The notes: generated from the letters alone by a model not told the origin. A stretch of DNA of 64,000 nt from Bacteroidota bacterium (GCA_018266395.1 JAFEAM010000035.1:1-64000); one strand, 5' to 3'; counted from the stretch's first letter, positions 1-10,378 are shown. Program-made: numbers and translations.

Positions 1-286
1 GGCTGCCCTTTTGAGACAGCCCCGACATTTATCAGCGGTGCGCATCGCGCACCGCTGAAGGATACCCTGTAGGAGCCAAGTTTGTAAAGCACATCTGGAC
101 CGGAATGGTTCGCTCCGCGATGACGTATGTATGGACGATTACGAGCGAAGCGCATCCGCACCGGAGAGGGTCGCTTTTGCGAGTGTAGTGAAGCAATCTC
201 TCTCCTGAACTTATTTCAATTTTGGTCCAGTTGGTCGATTCTTTTCTTCCCAGTCATTCTTTCTTTGACGAAATTCTTCGATGTAC
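1..286. other. Gene-free edge region with degenerate repeat sequence
   Basis: No convincing gene is seen here. The first 21 bases form a GGCTG/CAGCC inverted pair around a loop containing TTTTGAGA; read on the minus strand this resembles the GGCTGTCTCAAAA type of terminus found on some IS1182-like elements, but no transposase is in view. Bases 100-225 contain low-complexity text (GCGAAGCGCATCC, AGTGAAGCAATCTCTC) similar to dispersed intergenic repeats. A short plus-strand reading frame at 127-315 has no start context or protein-like composition. Confidence 0.4.
32..58. repeat. Perfect 12-bp inverted repeat (hairpin)
   Basis: The arms TCAGCGGTGCGC (32-43) and GCGCACCGCTGA (47-58) are exact reverse complements separated by ATC. 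No T-run follows on either strand, so it is not a typical intrinsic terminator. The very GC-rich stem and the absence of a flanking gene fit a REP-like or mobile-element-derived palindrome. Confidence 0.6.
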
Positions 287-707
287 TTAGCGCGCATCTT
301 CATCCCCACGAATAACCTTATTGATGTCCAAGTTTAGATTTAGTCGGTGAAGTTTATAATGATACCCACCCCATTCACTAACCAGCCAGATTGTGTCATT
401 TTTGAACTTCTCAACCACAATTTTGGAAAACAAATCCTTCGTTCCAGAGTAGAATTCAGTAATATTATTTTCAGGTGTCAATTCATAGTCATATGACAAT
501 TTCTCCAAATTCGTCTCCGTAGGTCCAGTTCACTTTATCCGTAATGAGCATTTCTGAATAAGTTGTATCTCTTTCGGGATACCACCAGATTCCCCTTATT
601 GTCTCTCGAAGCTCCAATTTTTGTTGACTTGAATCAAGAGAACAACTAAAAAATAGGCAAGTGCCAATTAAACCTGCTGTCACTTTCCGAATCACATTTG
701 AATGCAT
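287..707 (-). pseudogene. Small lipoprotein gene split by a frameshift
   Basis: Two overlapping minus-strand frames look like halves of one protein of about 135 residues. The first begins with MHSNVIRKV (ATG at 707) and carries a lipoprotein leader ending LFFSC. It stops at 489-491, just after the sequence WTYGDEFGE. The second frame opens in the same place (TTG at 508) and continues with EKLSYDYEL to a stop at 287. Dropping one T from the TTT at about 508-510 would join them in frame. The product is not recognised. The break could be a real inactivating mutation, a sequencing error, or two translationally coupled genes; the lack of any usable ATG for the second half favours the first two. 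Confidence 0.5.
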
Positions 708-777
708 TTTATCATTTGTAACAGATTCAGAAATGGCAGCAAATCTTGCGTGCAGGAGGAGCAAGAAACCAATAACC

Positions 778-2211
778 TCACGAAGCCATCCTCACCTTCA
801 GCTTCTTCGACAGATCCTCCACGGAGTTTCTGAAGTTGGCATCGGTTTTCATCATGTCTTCCACGGATTCGAGGGCGTGGATGACGGTGCTGTGATCGCG
901 GCCGCCGAAGTTTTCGCCAATGAGGGCGAGGGTTAACTGCGTATAACGCTTGCAGAAATACATTGCCACCTGGCGGGGAATGACGATTTCACGTTTCTTG
1001 ATCTTACCCTTCATGGCCTCCAGCTCCACCCGGAAATAATCTGCCACGGTCTTCTGAATAAAGTCGACACTGACGTCCGACTGGATCTCCTTGACGATGT
1101 TCTTCAACACCTCTTTGGCCAGGTCGAGATCAATTTCCTTTTTCAGCAGGGTAGCATGGAAGATGAGGGAATTCAGCACACCCTCCATGTCACGAAGATT
1201 GGTGTCCACACTGTAGGCAAGATATTCTGCCACTTCCGTGGGAATCTCGATGCCATCGGACTGCATCTTGTTATGAATGATCGCCAGCTTCGTTTCAAAA
1301 TCAGGCTCCTGCAAATCTGCAGTAAGTCCCCATTTGAAGCGGGAAAGCAGCCTCTCCTGGAATCCTTTCATATCCCTTGGCGGACAGTCGCTGGTCATGA
1401 TGATCTGCTTGCCTGTCTGGTGCAGCTGGTTGAAGACATGGAAGAACATTTCCTGTGTCTTTTCGCGTCCTGCGAGGAATTGCACATCATCAAGAATAAG
1501 CACATCCACCTGCAGGTAGAAATTCTGAAAATCCTGCAGCTTATGATTTTGCAAGGCGTTCAGGAACTGATTGGTGAAGTCGTTCTGATCAACGTATAGG
1601 ACTATCTTATCTGGCAGCTTCTGCTTGATCTCATTTCCGATGGCCTGAACCAGGTGGGTCTTGCCTACTCCTACTCCACCGTATAACATCAGGGGATTGA
1701 AAGAAGTGACTCCAGGTTTCTTGGCAACGGCCAAACCCGCAGACCGGGCCAGGCGGTTGCAATCGCCTTCCACGAAGTTCTCAAACCGGTAACTGGCATT
1801 GAGCCTGGAATTGATGGTCTGAGGATTCAGTGTACGAAATTGAAAGGGCGTATAGTCTTCAAGATTTGCGTTGCCGTTCGGTACATTATTGTTCACAGGT
1901 GACCGCCCGTTGCCTGTGGGATAGTTGACTGTCAACGCGGGATTCCGCTGATTGCCGCTGTCCACAATTACAGAATATTCGAGCCGGGCTTTCTCACCCA
2001 TTACGCTGTGAATGGCCTTGCGGAGTATGGGTACATAATTCTCTTCCAGCCACTCATAAAAGAATTGTGACGGAACCTGTATGGTCAATACATCTCCCTC
2101 ATGGCGGAGCGGTACAATCGGCTTGAACCAAGTATTGAAATTCTGCTCATCAACCTGATGCTTTATGACTTCGAGACAGTCGGTCCATACAGTTGCACTA
2201 TCAACTTCCAT
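778..2211 (-). CDS. dnaA: Chromosomal replication initiator protein DnaA
   Basis: DnaA is the AAA+ ATPase that binds 9-base boxes at the origin, melts the DNA and loads the helicase. All four domains are visible in 477 residues: an N-terminal DnaB-interaction domain (1-80), a Asn/Pro-rich linker (85-120), the AAA+ core with Walker A GGVGVGKT (178-185) and Walker B LILDDVQFL, and the C-terminal helix-turn-helix with GGRDHSTV near residue 438. It is read divergently from mutA across a 215-bp gap. I see no cluster of TTATCCACA boxes in that gap, so the origin need not be beside the gene. Confidence 0.98.
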   Translation of the reverse strand: MEVDSATVWTDCLEVIKHQVDEQNFNTWFKPIVPLRHEGDVLTIQVPSQFFYEWLEENYVPILRKAIHSVMGEKARLEYSVIVDSGNQRNPALTVNYPTGNGRSPVNNNVPNGNANLEDYTPFQFRTLNPQTINSRLNASYRFENFVEGDCNRLARSAGLAVAKKPGVTSFNPLMLYGGVGVGKTHLVQAIGNEIKQKLPDKIVLYVDQNDFTNQFLNALQNHKLQDFQNFYLQVDVLILDDVQFLAGREKTQEMFFHVFNQLHQTGKQIIMTSDCPPRDMKGFQERLLSRFKWGLTADLQEPDFETKLAIIHNKMQSDGIEIPTEVAEYLAYSVDTNLRDMEGVLNSLIFHATLLKKEIDLDLAKEVLKNIVKEIQSDVSVDFIQKTVADYFRVELEAMKGKIKKREIVIPRQVAMYFCKRYTQLTLALIGENFGGRDHSTVIHALESVEDMMKTDANFRNSVEDLSKKLKVRMAS

Positions 2212-2365
2212 AAAAGAAACGCGTCAGATGGAATTATTTGTTCTCCCGAATCAGGAAGGGAGACAAAGGTGTAAAAAAATAGAAGAACAAAAAAACCAAA
2301 GCCGCCATTGATTTTTTCAGAATTATTTTGATCTGGAATCCTCAATTTTGTCAAAAAAAGTCATA

Positions 2366-2377
2366 TGATTAATGTCA
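2366..2377. promoter_or_regulatory. CRP/FNR-like dyad upstream of mutA
   Basis: The sequence TGAT-TAAT-GTCA fits TGAY-N4-RTCA, the core of CRP/FNR-family operators. It ends 49 bases before the mutA start codon in the dnaA-mutA intergenic gap. Its outer bases (A..G) are less symmetric than in the copies before nuoA and nifJ, so it is one of the weaker members of the set. Confidence 0.35.
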
Positions 2378-2426
2378 GGGATATGACAATTTTTGCAAGG
2401 ATTATGCTAATGAAAGAGCAAGTTTC

Positions 2427-3473
2427 ATGACGGGTAAGGAAGAATATTTTGGCAACTTCCCAAAGGCAGAAAAATCCGACTGGGAGGCCGCTGCACGTGA
2501 AGAATTACAAGGCGCAGACCCCTGGAAGAAGCTGTCGTCAAAAATGCTGGGGATTGAAATCGCTCCCTATTACGATGCAACGTCTTGCACAAATGTTGCA
2601 CCGCTGCTGCCGAACCAGTCAGGTTCATTCCTGGGGCCCCGCACCTGGTTCAATTGCCCGCGGGTATCCGTAAACGATTTCGTTGCAGCGAATCAGGTTG
2701 CTTTAAATCATTTGCAGCAGGGTGCTGATGGGATCCTTTTTGATCTTGGGGTGCATGGTGACATTGGGCTCCTGCTCAAGGGGATTGATCCGCGCCATTG
2801 TTCCATCAACTTCCTCCTGAATTCCAAGACGGAAATGGCAAAGGACGTCCATCAATACTTCCATGCTATCCCGCAGGTGCACGACCTACTTCCAGGTGCA
2901 GTATTCTGTGATCCTGTTTCAAAACTCGCGTCCTTAAATCCACCCATTTCACACCTGCACCTGGGAGGTCGTCTGATGCAGACCACTGGGGCAGCAGAAG
3001 ATGACCTGAAAGAATTGTTTCTTGGACTCCTGGAAGAAAATAGTGTTTCCTCTGCGAGAACTGCCATCCGGATACCCCTGGGCACTTCATTTTTTGGTGA
3101 CATTATAACCATAAGAACAGCCAGGATGCTGTGGGCTGAAGTGCAAAAGAAGAGTGGTAACCCTCATCCATTGTTTATCCTTGGGTATTCCCCTGTGTGG
3201 ACAAACGAAGCATATGCTTCCCACGAAAACATGCTTAAGAGTTCGATGGCGGCCATGGCCGGAGTGCTTGGAGGTTGTGACGCCATCACCCTTGATCCTG
3301 AAAAGAACAATGAGCTGTCAGCCCGGATAGCAAGAAATGTGTCCAATATTCTGAGAGAAGAATCACATCTTTCAAAGGTTGCAGACCCTCTCGCCGGAAC
3401 CTGGTTCGTAGAAAATGCCTGTCAGACACTAACTCAGAAGATTTGGCCTTCTCTTCAACCCCTGATCTCATGA
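2427..3473 (+). CDS. mutA: Methylmalonyl-CoA mutase small subunit, short form
   Basis: This is the small subunit of the adenosylcobalamin-dependent mutase that interconverts methylmalonyl-CoA and succinyl-CoA, linking propionate, odd-chain fatty acid and branched amino acid metabolism with the TCA cycle. The 348 residues cover only the TIM-barrel part; the family usually exceeds 450 and often carries a degenerate C-terminal B12 domain that is absent here. The end ([15 protein letters not shown]) parallels the barrel end of the large subunit ([12 protein letters not shown]). The gene overlaps mutB by ATGA (3470-3473), a sign of coupled translation. The short reading frame MKEQVS ends on this start codon. 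Confidence 0.88.
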   Translation: MTGKEEYFGNFPKAEKSDWEAAAREELQGADPWKKLSSKMLGIEIAPYYDATSCTNVAPLLPNQSGSFLGPRTWFNCPRVSVNDFVAANQVALNHLQQGADGILFDLGVHGDIGLLLKGIDPRHCSINFLLNSKTEMAKDVHQYFHAIPQVHDLLPGAVFCDPVSKLASLNPPISHLHLGGRLMQTTGAAEDDLKELFLGLLEENSVSSARTAIRIPLGTSFFGDIITIRTARMLWAEVQKKSGNPHPLFILGYSPVWTNEAYASHENMLKSSMAAMAGVLGGCDAITLDPEKNNELSARIARNVSNILREESHLSKVADPLAGTWFVENACQTLTQKIWPSLQPLIS

Positions 3474-5533
3474 GCAAAGTTCCTAACCATTGGGTTTCAC
3501 CTGAAGGGATAGCGATTGACCCTGAGTTTTCATTTCAACCACATGAACATCTTGCGTTCACTGCAGGCATTCCTCCTTTTGCCCGGGGTCCCTATGCCAC
3601 CATGTATACTGTGAGGCCATGGACAATACGCCAATATGCAGGTTTCTCAACTGCAAAAGATTCGAATGCATTCTATCGACGGAATCTTGCTGCAGGACAA
3701 AAAGGACTCTCGGTCGCATTTGATCTGGCCACCCACCGAGGTTACGATTCGGACCATCCGCGAGTCATGGGAGACGTGGGTAAGGCCGGTGTCGCAATTG
3801 ATTCCGTATTGGACATGAAGATCCTGTTTGACCAAATTCCACTTGATCAGATGTCGGTATCCATGACCATGAATGGCGCAGTGCTGCCGATCATGGCCTT
3901 TTACATTGTCGCAGCGGAAGAGCAAGGAGTCAAACCATCTCAGTTAAGCGGGACTATTCAAAATGACATCCTGAAGGAGTTCATGGTGCGGAACACCTAC
4001 ATCTACCCGCCAGGTCCGTCCATGCAGATTGTAGCTGACATATTTTCCTACTGTGCCCGGCATATGCCGAAGTTCAATTCCATCAGCATCAGCGGTTATC
4101 ATATGCATGAGGCTGGCGCTCCGGCTCACCTTGAGCTGGCTTACACGCTGGCCGACGGCATGGAATACATCCGTGCCGGATTGAAGGCGGGAATTGAAAT
4201 AGACGATTTTGCACCGAGGTTGTCCTTCTTCTGGGGCATTGGCATGAACTTCTTTATGGAGATTGCCAAGATGCGTGCAGGAAGACTATTGTGGTCAAAA
4301 ATCGTCAGGCAGTTCAATCCCAAAAACCCGAAGTCAATGGCCCTGAGGACTCACTGCCAGACAAGCGGATGGAGTCTTACCGAGCAGGATCCCTATAATA
4401 ATGTCACACGTACTTGTGTGGAAGCGCTCGCTGCTGCACTGGGCGGGACCCAAAGTCTTCATACCAATTCACTGGATGAAGCCATTGCACTTCCAACCGA
4501 CTTCTCGGCGCGGATTGCCCGCAATACTCAACTCTATCTTCAAAAAGAGAGTGGCATTACCCACGTGGTGGATCCGCTGGGGGGCTCCTACTACCTGGAG
4601 TATCTCACCAACGAGCTCGTGCACAAAGCCTGGAGTCTGATCGAAGAAATAGAAGCATTAGGCGGGATGACACGTGCCATCGATCATGGTATTCCCAAGC
4701 TGCGCATAGAAGAAGCTGCCGCAGCCAAGCAGGCGCGAATCGACAGCGGGTCGGATGTGATCGTCGGAGTCAATCGCTTCCAGACAAACGAAGCGCCGGA
4801 CTTTGAAATACTCGAGGTGGACAATGCCCAGGTCAGAAAGGAACAGATCGAGCGACTGAACCAGTTGAAGAAAGACAGAAATACAGAAAAGGTTCAGGAC
4901 ACACTGAAGGCGCTGACACAGGCGGCGCGTGATGGCAAGGCAAATCTGCTGGCCCTTGCCGTTGAAGCTGCACGCGCAAGAGCTACACTTGGTGAAATCT
5001 CCCAATCACTGGAGCAGGCATTCGGCAGGTACTCCGCACCCATCAGAACCATTTCAGGCGTATATTCATCACAGATGAAAAAGAATGAGACCCTGGACGC
5101 CGTTAGGCAGTTGTCCGATGCTTTTGCCAGGCAGGCAGGAAGAAGAGCCAGAATACTGGTCGCCAAAATGGGCCAGGATGGACATGACCGTGGCGCCAAG
5201 GTCATAGCCACCGGATTCGCAGACCTCGGTTTTGATGTTGACATCGGGCCTCTTTTTCAAACACCGGATGAAGTGGCACGACAGGCAATGGAAAACGATG
5301 TTCATGTTGTCGGAATCTCCAGTCTGGCGGGCGGACACAAGACCCTGATACCTGAATTGGTCGAAGCGCTGAAGAAATATGGACGCGCAGATATTCTCGT
5401 GGTTGCAGGAGGAGTCATCCCCCAACAGGATTATGAATTTCTAAGAAATGCAGGTGTGGTGGGCATTTTCGGGCCTGGCACCCCGGTTACAGAGGCTGCA
5501 TCCACAATCCTTAAGACACTTCTTTCCCGATAA
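3470..5533 (+). CDS. mutB: Methylmalonyl-CoA mutase large (catalytic) subunit
   Basis: Catalytic subunit of methylmalonyl-CoA mutase, 687 residues. The N-terminal barrel contains the substrate-channel sequence [11 protein letters not shown]. The C-terminal cobalamin-binding domain has the base-off motif DGHDRG at 570-575, with His572 as the expected axial cobalt ligand, followed by GISSLAGGH and VVAGGVIP. I start at ATG 3470 (MSKVPNHW), which overlaps the mutA stop as ATGA; a TTG codon 27 bases upstream is in frame but much less likely. Since MutA lacks a B12-like domain, this chain supplies the only one in the heterodimer. Confidence 0.96.
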   Translation: MSKVPNHWVSPEGIAIDPEFSFQPHEHLAFTAGIPPFARGPYATMYTVRPWTIRQYAGFSTAKDSNAFYRRNLAAGQKGLSVAFDLATHRGYDSDHPRVMGDVGKAGVAIDSVLDMKILFDQIPLDQMSVSMTMNGAVLPIMAFYIVAAEEQGVKPSQLSGTIQNDILKEFMVRNTYIYPPGPSMQIVADIFSYCARHMPKFNSISISGYHMHEAGAPAHLELAYTLADGMEYIRAGLKAGIEIDDFAPRLSFFWGIGMNFFMEIAKMRAGRLLWSKIVRQFNPKNPKSMALRTHCQTSGWSLTEQDPYNNVTRTCVEALAAALGGTQSLHTNSLDEAIALPTDFSARIARNTQLYLQKESGITHVVDPLGGSYYLEYLTNELVHKAWSLIEEIEALGGMTRAIDHGIPKLRIEEAAAAKQARIDSGSDVIVGVNRFQTNEAPDFEILEVDNAQVRKEQIERLNQLKKDRNTEKVQDTLKALTQAARDGKANLLALAVEAARARATLGEISQSLEQAFGRYSAPIRTISGVYSSQMKKNETLDAVRQLSDAFARQAGRRARILVAKMGQDGHDRGAKVIATGFADLGFDVDIGPLFQTPDEVARQAMENDVHVVGISSLAGGHKTLIPELVEALKKYGRADILVVAGGVIPQQDYEFLRNAGVVGIFGPGTPVTEAASTILKTLLSR

Positions 5534-5603
5534 GGGCGATTAAGGCGAGCTTCAAAACGGGTCACTCATAAATTCGTATTTTTATTGTTCTAACCTTTTT
5601 GGC

Positions 5604-8600
5604 ATGAGAAAGGCACTCATCCTGATACTGATGACGGTGGTCTCCGCTGTGTGCGGACAGAGTAAGTATGACAAATCATTGTTGAAGGCTGAAGCTGCTT
5701 ATGCACAAGGTAACTTCAAGGCAGCCCAGAGTGCATTGGCAAAGGCCAAGAAAAAGATCGACAGCAAAATGGGCGCGCAGAACACCTACACGCCCAGAAT
5801 GCTCTTCATGCAGGCCAAATACAGTCTTGCACTTGGCTTGCCTATTGATTTTCAGAATGACCTCGACCGGGCGCTTCTGGCCTGTGCTGTACAAAACGGG
5901 GAGAAGAGTGAAGCCTATGCAACGATGTTGGTGGAGGGTGCAGAACTCCACAGCCAAAACGGATCTTACCGGCTTGCGCGCGAAACGCTTGCCAAAGCCT
6001 GGGCTATCATGGAACCGGCCGGCTTTACGAAAGATCCGCTGAAAGCGAAATATGACATGGCATTGGCTGAAGCCTACACCGGGCAGGGGTTCTACAATGA
6101 ATCACTTGAAATACTCATTAATCGCCAACCCTATTATGCAAGGCGCGCCGTTAAGACCGAAACCATACCGGATGACAAGGGTGGGCTTAAGAGCCGAAAA
6201 ATCCCGGATGAGGAAGTGCAGCAGCGATTCAATGAATATGCGCGGCTGCTCACCCTGATGGGAAATACTTATGGCAAGCAGGGAAACCTGCGGGCTGCAG
6301 ACTCAGCATTTGTTTTTGCCGCGACCTGGATCAGAAAGAACATCAGCGACAAGAGTCTGGCGTGGGTAGCCAATCAATACGGTAATGCGAAAGTACTCGT
6401 TGACAATGGAAACGAGACCTTGCCCAAGGAGCTTGAGTATGACAGGAACATCAACGTGCTGAAGAGCTATTATAATCCTACCTCCACGTTGGCCATGCAG
6501 TTGTATGAAGATTATCTCAAACAACTGATGCGCGAAGATAACAAGTCCAGATTTGAGTCGACCAAGTCAGAGTATGAAAAGGCGATTGACAAGAACTTCC
6601 CGAAGAACAGTATCTACCACGTCAGGATCGAGGCAGTTGAGTTCGACTCCAGGTTGAATCGCAATAAGACCAAGAACCTTGAAAGCTCGGCCATCAAGCT
6701 CATAAATCAAACAGGGAGCCTTCCGCACAACAACAAACTGACCGCGGAGGTGCTTGACTTTCTTTTGGGATTCGCCCTGCAGGAAAAACAATATGAAAAG
6801 GCGGAGAACTACCTGAAGGATATCATTGGAATTAAAACCGACCTGTACGGCGAACAGGCCCCCGAAACCCACTTGTCTCGCATTACGCTGGCAAACTTCT
6901 ACCTGGACAATACGAACCGCTTCAGCGACGCGGGCAAAATCTATGAAGAGAGTTTCGAAAAAATAGTGGAGAAGGAAATCAGGGCCTGGCACAAGGATCA
7001 CCTTGATATCCTGAACCACCTGGCCACCTACTATGAGGTTTCGGATCAGTATAGCAAGGCAGTGGAAACCCTGAACAAGGCTTCCCTGGTTGCACGCAGC
7101 AAATATGATGACAAGGATTACAAATACGGTGAAGAGCTTACCCGTATTGCGCGCCTTCAGATCAGGCTGGGATTGTACGAGGACGCGGAATCCAATATCA
7201 ACAAGTCGCTGACTATTCTGGATGAATACCGGAAGGATGAAGACAAGAAAGGGCTGCTGGTGGAGGCCAATGACACGCAGGCCATACTGTTCGGCATCAA
7301 AGGCTTGTTCGACGAAGCAGAAGAATCACTGGAAAAGTCAGATAAGATTATTTCAAAAGCGGAAGGGCCTCTCAACATCGATGAGTTGGCCACGGCCCAG
7401 ACGCTTGCCAGTCTGTACATCCAGCTGGGGAGGTATTCCGATACACAGGAAATCCTTGACGCGGTTATTCCTGAATATGAAAAATTGTACGGCGTTCAGT
7501 CTGTGCGTCTTATTGAGCCCCTTGTGAACAGGGGGCGACTCCTGCTGGCCGCCGGCGACTATACGGAGGCGGACAAAGTTGCTGCCCGCGCCAACACCAT
7601 AGCCGAATCTATTTATACTGACAAGTCAACCAAGGCTGCCCCTGCTCAACGACTCCTCAGTGACATTGATTATACAATCGGCGACTATGACAATGCAGAA
7701 CTGAACATCCAGAAGGCGCTGACCAGCCAGCAGAAACAGTTTGGACGAAACCATATTGAAGTGGCCAAATCCCTGGCCCAACTCGCGCTCATCAAATTCT
7801 ACAAAGGGGACAATCGAAAGGATGTGGAGAAAGTAATGATTGAAGCGCGAGATATTATGGGAACCCGCCTCGGTAAAGACAATCCGCAATATGCCGATAT
7901 CCTCAAGAATGTCGCCATCCTCTATATCTCTGAGAAGAAATATGACATCGCCTTCAACTCACTCACCCAGGCCGAGGCTATCTGGCGTAATAAAACCGGA
8001 AGGAAGAACAGCATCCAGGCTGCTTCCATCTATGCCCTTACCGGTGATGTCTATTATCAATTGAAGAACTACAAGAAGGCGGAAGATTTCTACAAGCAAG
8101 GTAAGGACATCTATGAAAAGTACTTCAGCGACAAACACCCGGAATACGTGAAGATTCTATCCAAGCTCGCCAAAGTGTATTATATGGAAAAGGATTTCAA
8201 GGCGGCAAAGAAGAACATCGAAGTTGCCCTCAACAATTACGAGGCATTCATCAAACAGTTCTTCCCAGCGCTCAGCGAACGGGAGAAAGCCAAATACTGG
8301 AATACCATCAAGGGAGACTTTGAATTCTATAATACACTTGCCTTCAGCCAGCTTGAGGACTTCAGAGACCTGTCGGGAAAAGTCTACAACTATCAGCTGC
8401 TGACGAAGGCCTTGCTTTTGAGTTCCTCAATCAAAATTCGTGAACGCATTCTAAACAGCAAGGACGAAACCCTGAAAGCGAGCTACAATCAATGGGTGCA
8501 GAAGAAGGAGTTTCTGACCAATGCATTATCCATGAGCACCCAGCAGCTTGCTGACAACGGTATCAATGTCGAGGCGCTTGGCAACGAGGTGGAGCAGTTG

Positions 8601-9812
8601 GAACGCGACCTGAGCGAGAAGTCCGAAATTTTTGGTCAGGGTTTTGAGACCAAACGCATCACGTATGAGAATGTACAGTCCACGTTGGGGAAAAATGACG
8701 TCGCCGTGGAGATGGTGCGCTACCGTTACTTCAATCACACGTTCACGGATTCCATCATATATGTTGCGCTTTACATAAAAGGTGATAAATCCCGGCCGAA
8801 AGCCATCGAACTTCCGGATGGCAAGAGAATGGAGAACCGGTATTTCAAGTATTACAGGAACAGCATCACCGGAAAACTCACGGACAACAACAGCTACAAA
8901 GTGTTCTGGGAGCCCATTCAAAAAGAAATCGGTCAATACGCTACTATTTACATTTCGCCCGATGGCGTATACAATCAGATCAACCTTGAGGCCATCCCTA
9001 CGCCAGACGGAAAATATGTCATCGACAATTCCAACATTATTATCGTCAGCAACACCAAGGACCTCTATTTGCGAAAAGTCAAAGCCAAGGTTGCAGGGGG
9101 AGCCAACAAAGCCTCCATGTTCGGAAATCCCACATTCTATGTTTCTGCTTCACTGGATCAAAAGTATCCCGAGCTGCCAGGCACCGAGAAAGAAGTATCA
9201 GAACTTGATGATCTGCTCAAACAGAAAGGCTGGACTACCAGCGAATTCGTCGAAACCTCTGCCAGCGAAGAACAGGTGAAATCACTTGACAGTCCGCGCA
9301 TCTTTCATATTGCGACACATGGGTTTTACACAAAAGCGGAAGATGAAACCGACCAGGAAAACCTGACCGAGAATGAGGCTATGATGGCGGAGAATCCGCT
9401 GATGAAGTCCGGGTTGTTACTCAAGGGTGCAGGCGACGTCCTGGCCAAAACGAAATACAACTACAACATTGAAAGCGGCATCCTGACCGCCTATGAGGCC
9501 ATGAGCCTTAACCTCGACAAGACGGACCTGGTAGTCCTGAGTGCTTGTGAGACCGGCCTGGGAGAAATCTCCAACGGTGAAGGTGTATATGGATTACAGC
9601 GCGCTTTCCTTGTAGCCGGAGCGAAAGTTCTCATCATGAGTATGTTCAAGGTGGATGACGACGCCACGCAGAAACTCATACTTAATTTCTACCGCAAGTG
9701 GCTGAATACGGGTAACCTTCGCCAGAGTTTTGTGGAGGCAAAGAAGGAACTCAGGACTGAATACCCCGATCCTATCTACTGGGGGGCATTCATGATGATT
9801 GGACTGGATTAA
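5604..9812 (+). CDS. Secreted TPR-CHAT caspase-like protein
   Basis: A 1402-residue protein with a signal peptide (MRKALILILMTVVSAVCGQS), a long alpha-helical tetratricopeptide array over roughly residues 25-900, a coiled-coil-like connector, and a C-terminal CHAT domain. CHAT domains are caspase-fold cysteine peptidases of clan CD. The catalytic dyad is intact: His1239 in HIATHGF and Cys1315 in LSACETG. The closing block LQRAFLVAGAKVLIMSMFKV is typical of bacterial CHAT-TPR proteins. The leader predicts export to the periplasm or surface, unlike CHAT proteases that work with cytoplasmic defence partners. No obvious substrate is encoded nearby. It stands alone between mutB and a GNAT gene. 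Confidence 0.9.
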   Translation: MRKALILILMTVVSAVCGQSKYDKSLLKAEAAYAQGNFKAAQSALAKAKKKIDSKMGAQNTYTPRMLFMQAKYSLALGLPIDFQNDLDRALLACAVQNGEKSEAYATMLVEGAELHSQNGSYRLARETLAKAWAIMEPAGFTKDPLKAKYDMALAEAYTGQGFYNESLEILINRQPYYARRAVKTETIPDDKGGLKSRKIPDEEVQQRFNEYARLLTLMGNTYGKQGNLRAADSAFVFAATWIRKNISDKSLAWVANQYGNAKVLVDNGNETLPKELEYDRNINVLKSYYNPTSTLAMQLYEDYLKQLMREDNKSRFESTKSEYEKAIDKNFPKNSIYHVRIEAVEFDSRLNRNKTKNLESSAIKLINQTGSLPHNNKLTAEVLDFLLGFALQEKQYEKAENYLKDIIGIKTDLYGEQAPETHLSRITLANFYLDNTNRFSDAGKIYEESFEKIVEKEIRAWHKDHLDILNHLATYYEVSDQYSKAVETLNKASLVARSKYDDKDYKYGEELTRIARLQIRLGLYEDAESNINKSLTILDEYRKDEDKKGLLVEANDTQAILFGIKGLFDEAEESLEKSDKIISKAEGPLNIDELATAQTLASLYIQLGRYSDTQEILDAVIPEYEKLYGVQSVRLIEPLVNRGRLLLAAGDYTEADKVAARANTIAESIYTDKSTKAAPAQRLLSDIDYTIGDYDNAELNIQKALTSQQKQFGRNHIEVAKSLAQLALIKFYKGDNRKDVEKVMIEARDIMGTRLGKDNPQYADILKNVAILYISEKKYDIAFNSLTQAEAIWRNKTGRKNSIQAASIYALTGDVYYQLKNYKKAEDFYKQGKDIYEKYFSDKHPEYVKILSKLAKVYYMEKDFKAAKKNIEVALNNYEAFIKQFFPALSEREKAKYWNTIKGDFEFYNTLAFSQLEDFRDLSGKVYNYQLLTKALLLSSSIKIRERILNSKDETLKASYNQWVQKKEFLTNALSMSTQQLADNGINVEALGNEVEQLERDLSEKSEIFGQGFETKRITYENVQSTLGKNDVAVEMVRYRYFNHTFTDSIIYVALYIKGDKSRPKAIELPDGKRMENRYFKYYRNSITGKLTDNNSYKVFWEPIQKEIGQYATIYISPDGVYNQINLEAIPTPDGKYVIDNSNIIIVSNTKDLYLRKVKAKVAGGANKASMFGNPTFYVSASLDQKYPELPGTEKEVSELDDLLKQKGWTTSEFVETSASEEQVKSLDSPRIFHIATHGFYTKAEDETDQENLTENEAMMAENPLMKSGLLLKGAGDVLAKTKYNYNIESGILTAYEAMSLNLDKTDLVVLSACETGLGEISNGEGVYGLQRAFLVAGAKVLIMSMFKVDDDATQKLILNFYRKWLNTGNLRQSFVEAKKELRTEYPDPIYWGAFMMIGLD

Positions 9813-9815
9813 ACA

Positions 9816-10280
9816 GTGTCGTTTACAATTGAGAAACTCTCCGCTAAAGACACAGAAGCCATAGTTCTGCTGGCTGGGTGGTATCAACAGGAATGGGATA
9901 TCAAGCCGGAAACGACAATCTCAAGACTGACAGCACATCCCAATGATGATATCCTGATTCAACTGCTGCTCCGGATTGACGGGGTGCCAGCCTGCACCGG
10001 CGGAATCTACAATGAAGTGGGACTACTAAAGGTCTATCCTGACTACCGGAGGTATGGACCCTGGGTTGCACAAGTGTATACAGAGCCGGCTTACCGGCAA
10101 CAGGGACTCGGCAACATGCTCCTGGCGGAACTTGAGAAATGGGCTGAAGCCCAAAGCTTCAAAGAACTGTACTTGTATACCAATACCGCCGAGCGCCTCT
10201 ACGTGCGGAATGGCTGGGTTACTTTCGATAAAGTGATGTACCGTGAAAAGGAAACAGCCGTCATGAGGAAGTTGTTATAG
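9816..10280 (+). CDS. GNAT-family N-acetyltransferase
   Basis: A 154-residue single-domain acetyltransferase that would use acetyl-CoA. The CoA pyrophosphate-binding motif A is RQQGLG at 94-99, inside YTEPAYRQQGLGNMLL, followed by the usual helix and by YLYTNTAERLYVRNGW, the motif B region. It begins with GTG three bases after the stop of the CHAT gene, so it is probably co-transcribed with it. The substrate cannot be read from the sequence. Confidence 0.85.
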   Translation: MSFTIEKLSAKDTEAIVLLAGWYQQEWDIKPETTISRLTAHPNDDILIQLLLRIDGVPACTGGIYNEVGLLKVYPDYRRYGPWVAQVYTEPAYRQQGLGNMLLAELEKWAEAQSFKELYLYTNTAERLYVRNGWVTFDKVMYREKETAVMRKLL

Positions 10281-10325
10281 CGTTCCATGGCCTCGCAGTC
10301 AGATTCGTTTAATTAGCTTTCTGCC

Positions 10326-10355
10326 TTTGGATTTCCCAACACATCACTATTTTTG
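10326..10355 (+). promoter_or_regulatory. Bacteroidota-type promoter of the RibD-like gene
   Basis: TTTG (10326-10329), 18 bases, then TATTTTTG (10348-10355) match the -33 TTTG and -7 TAnnTTTG elements of the primary sigma factor in this phylum. The start codon at 10379 would give a leader of roughly 15-20 bases. Confidence 0.5.
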
Positions 10356-10378
10356 CCGCCGCTATCTGATTTATCACA

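Noticed and set aside
127..315. Plus-strand reading frame of 62 codons
   Set aside because: No ribosome site, codon use unlike the neighbours, and the DNA is intergenic repeat text.
2212..2426. Chromosomal origin next to dnaA
   Set aside because: The gap is AT-rich but holds no TTWTNCACA boxes on either strand.
3443..3470. TTG start of mutB at 3443
   Set aside because: The ATG at 3470 overlaps the mutA stop as ATGA and matches the usual N-terminus better.
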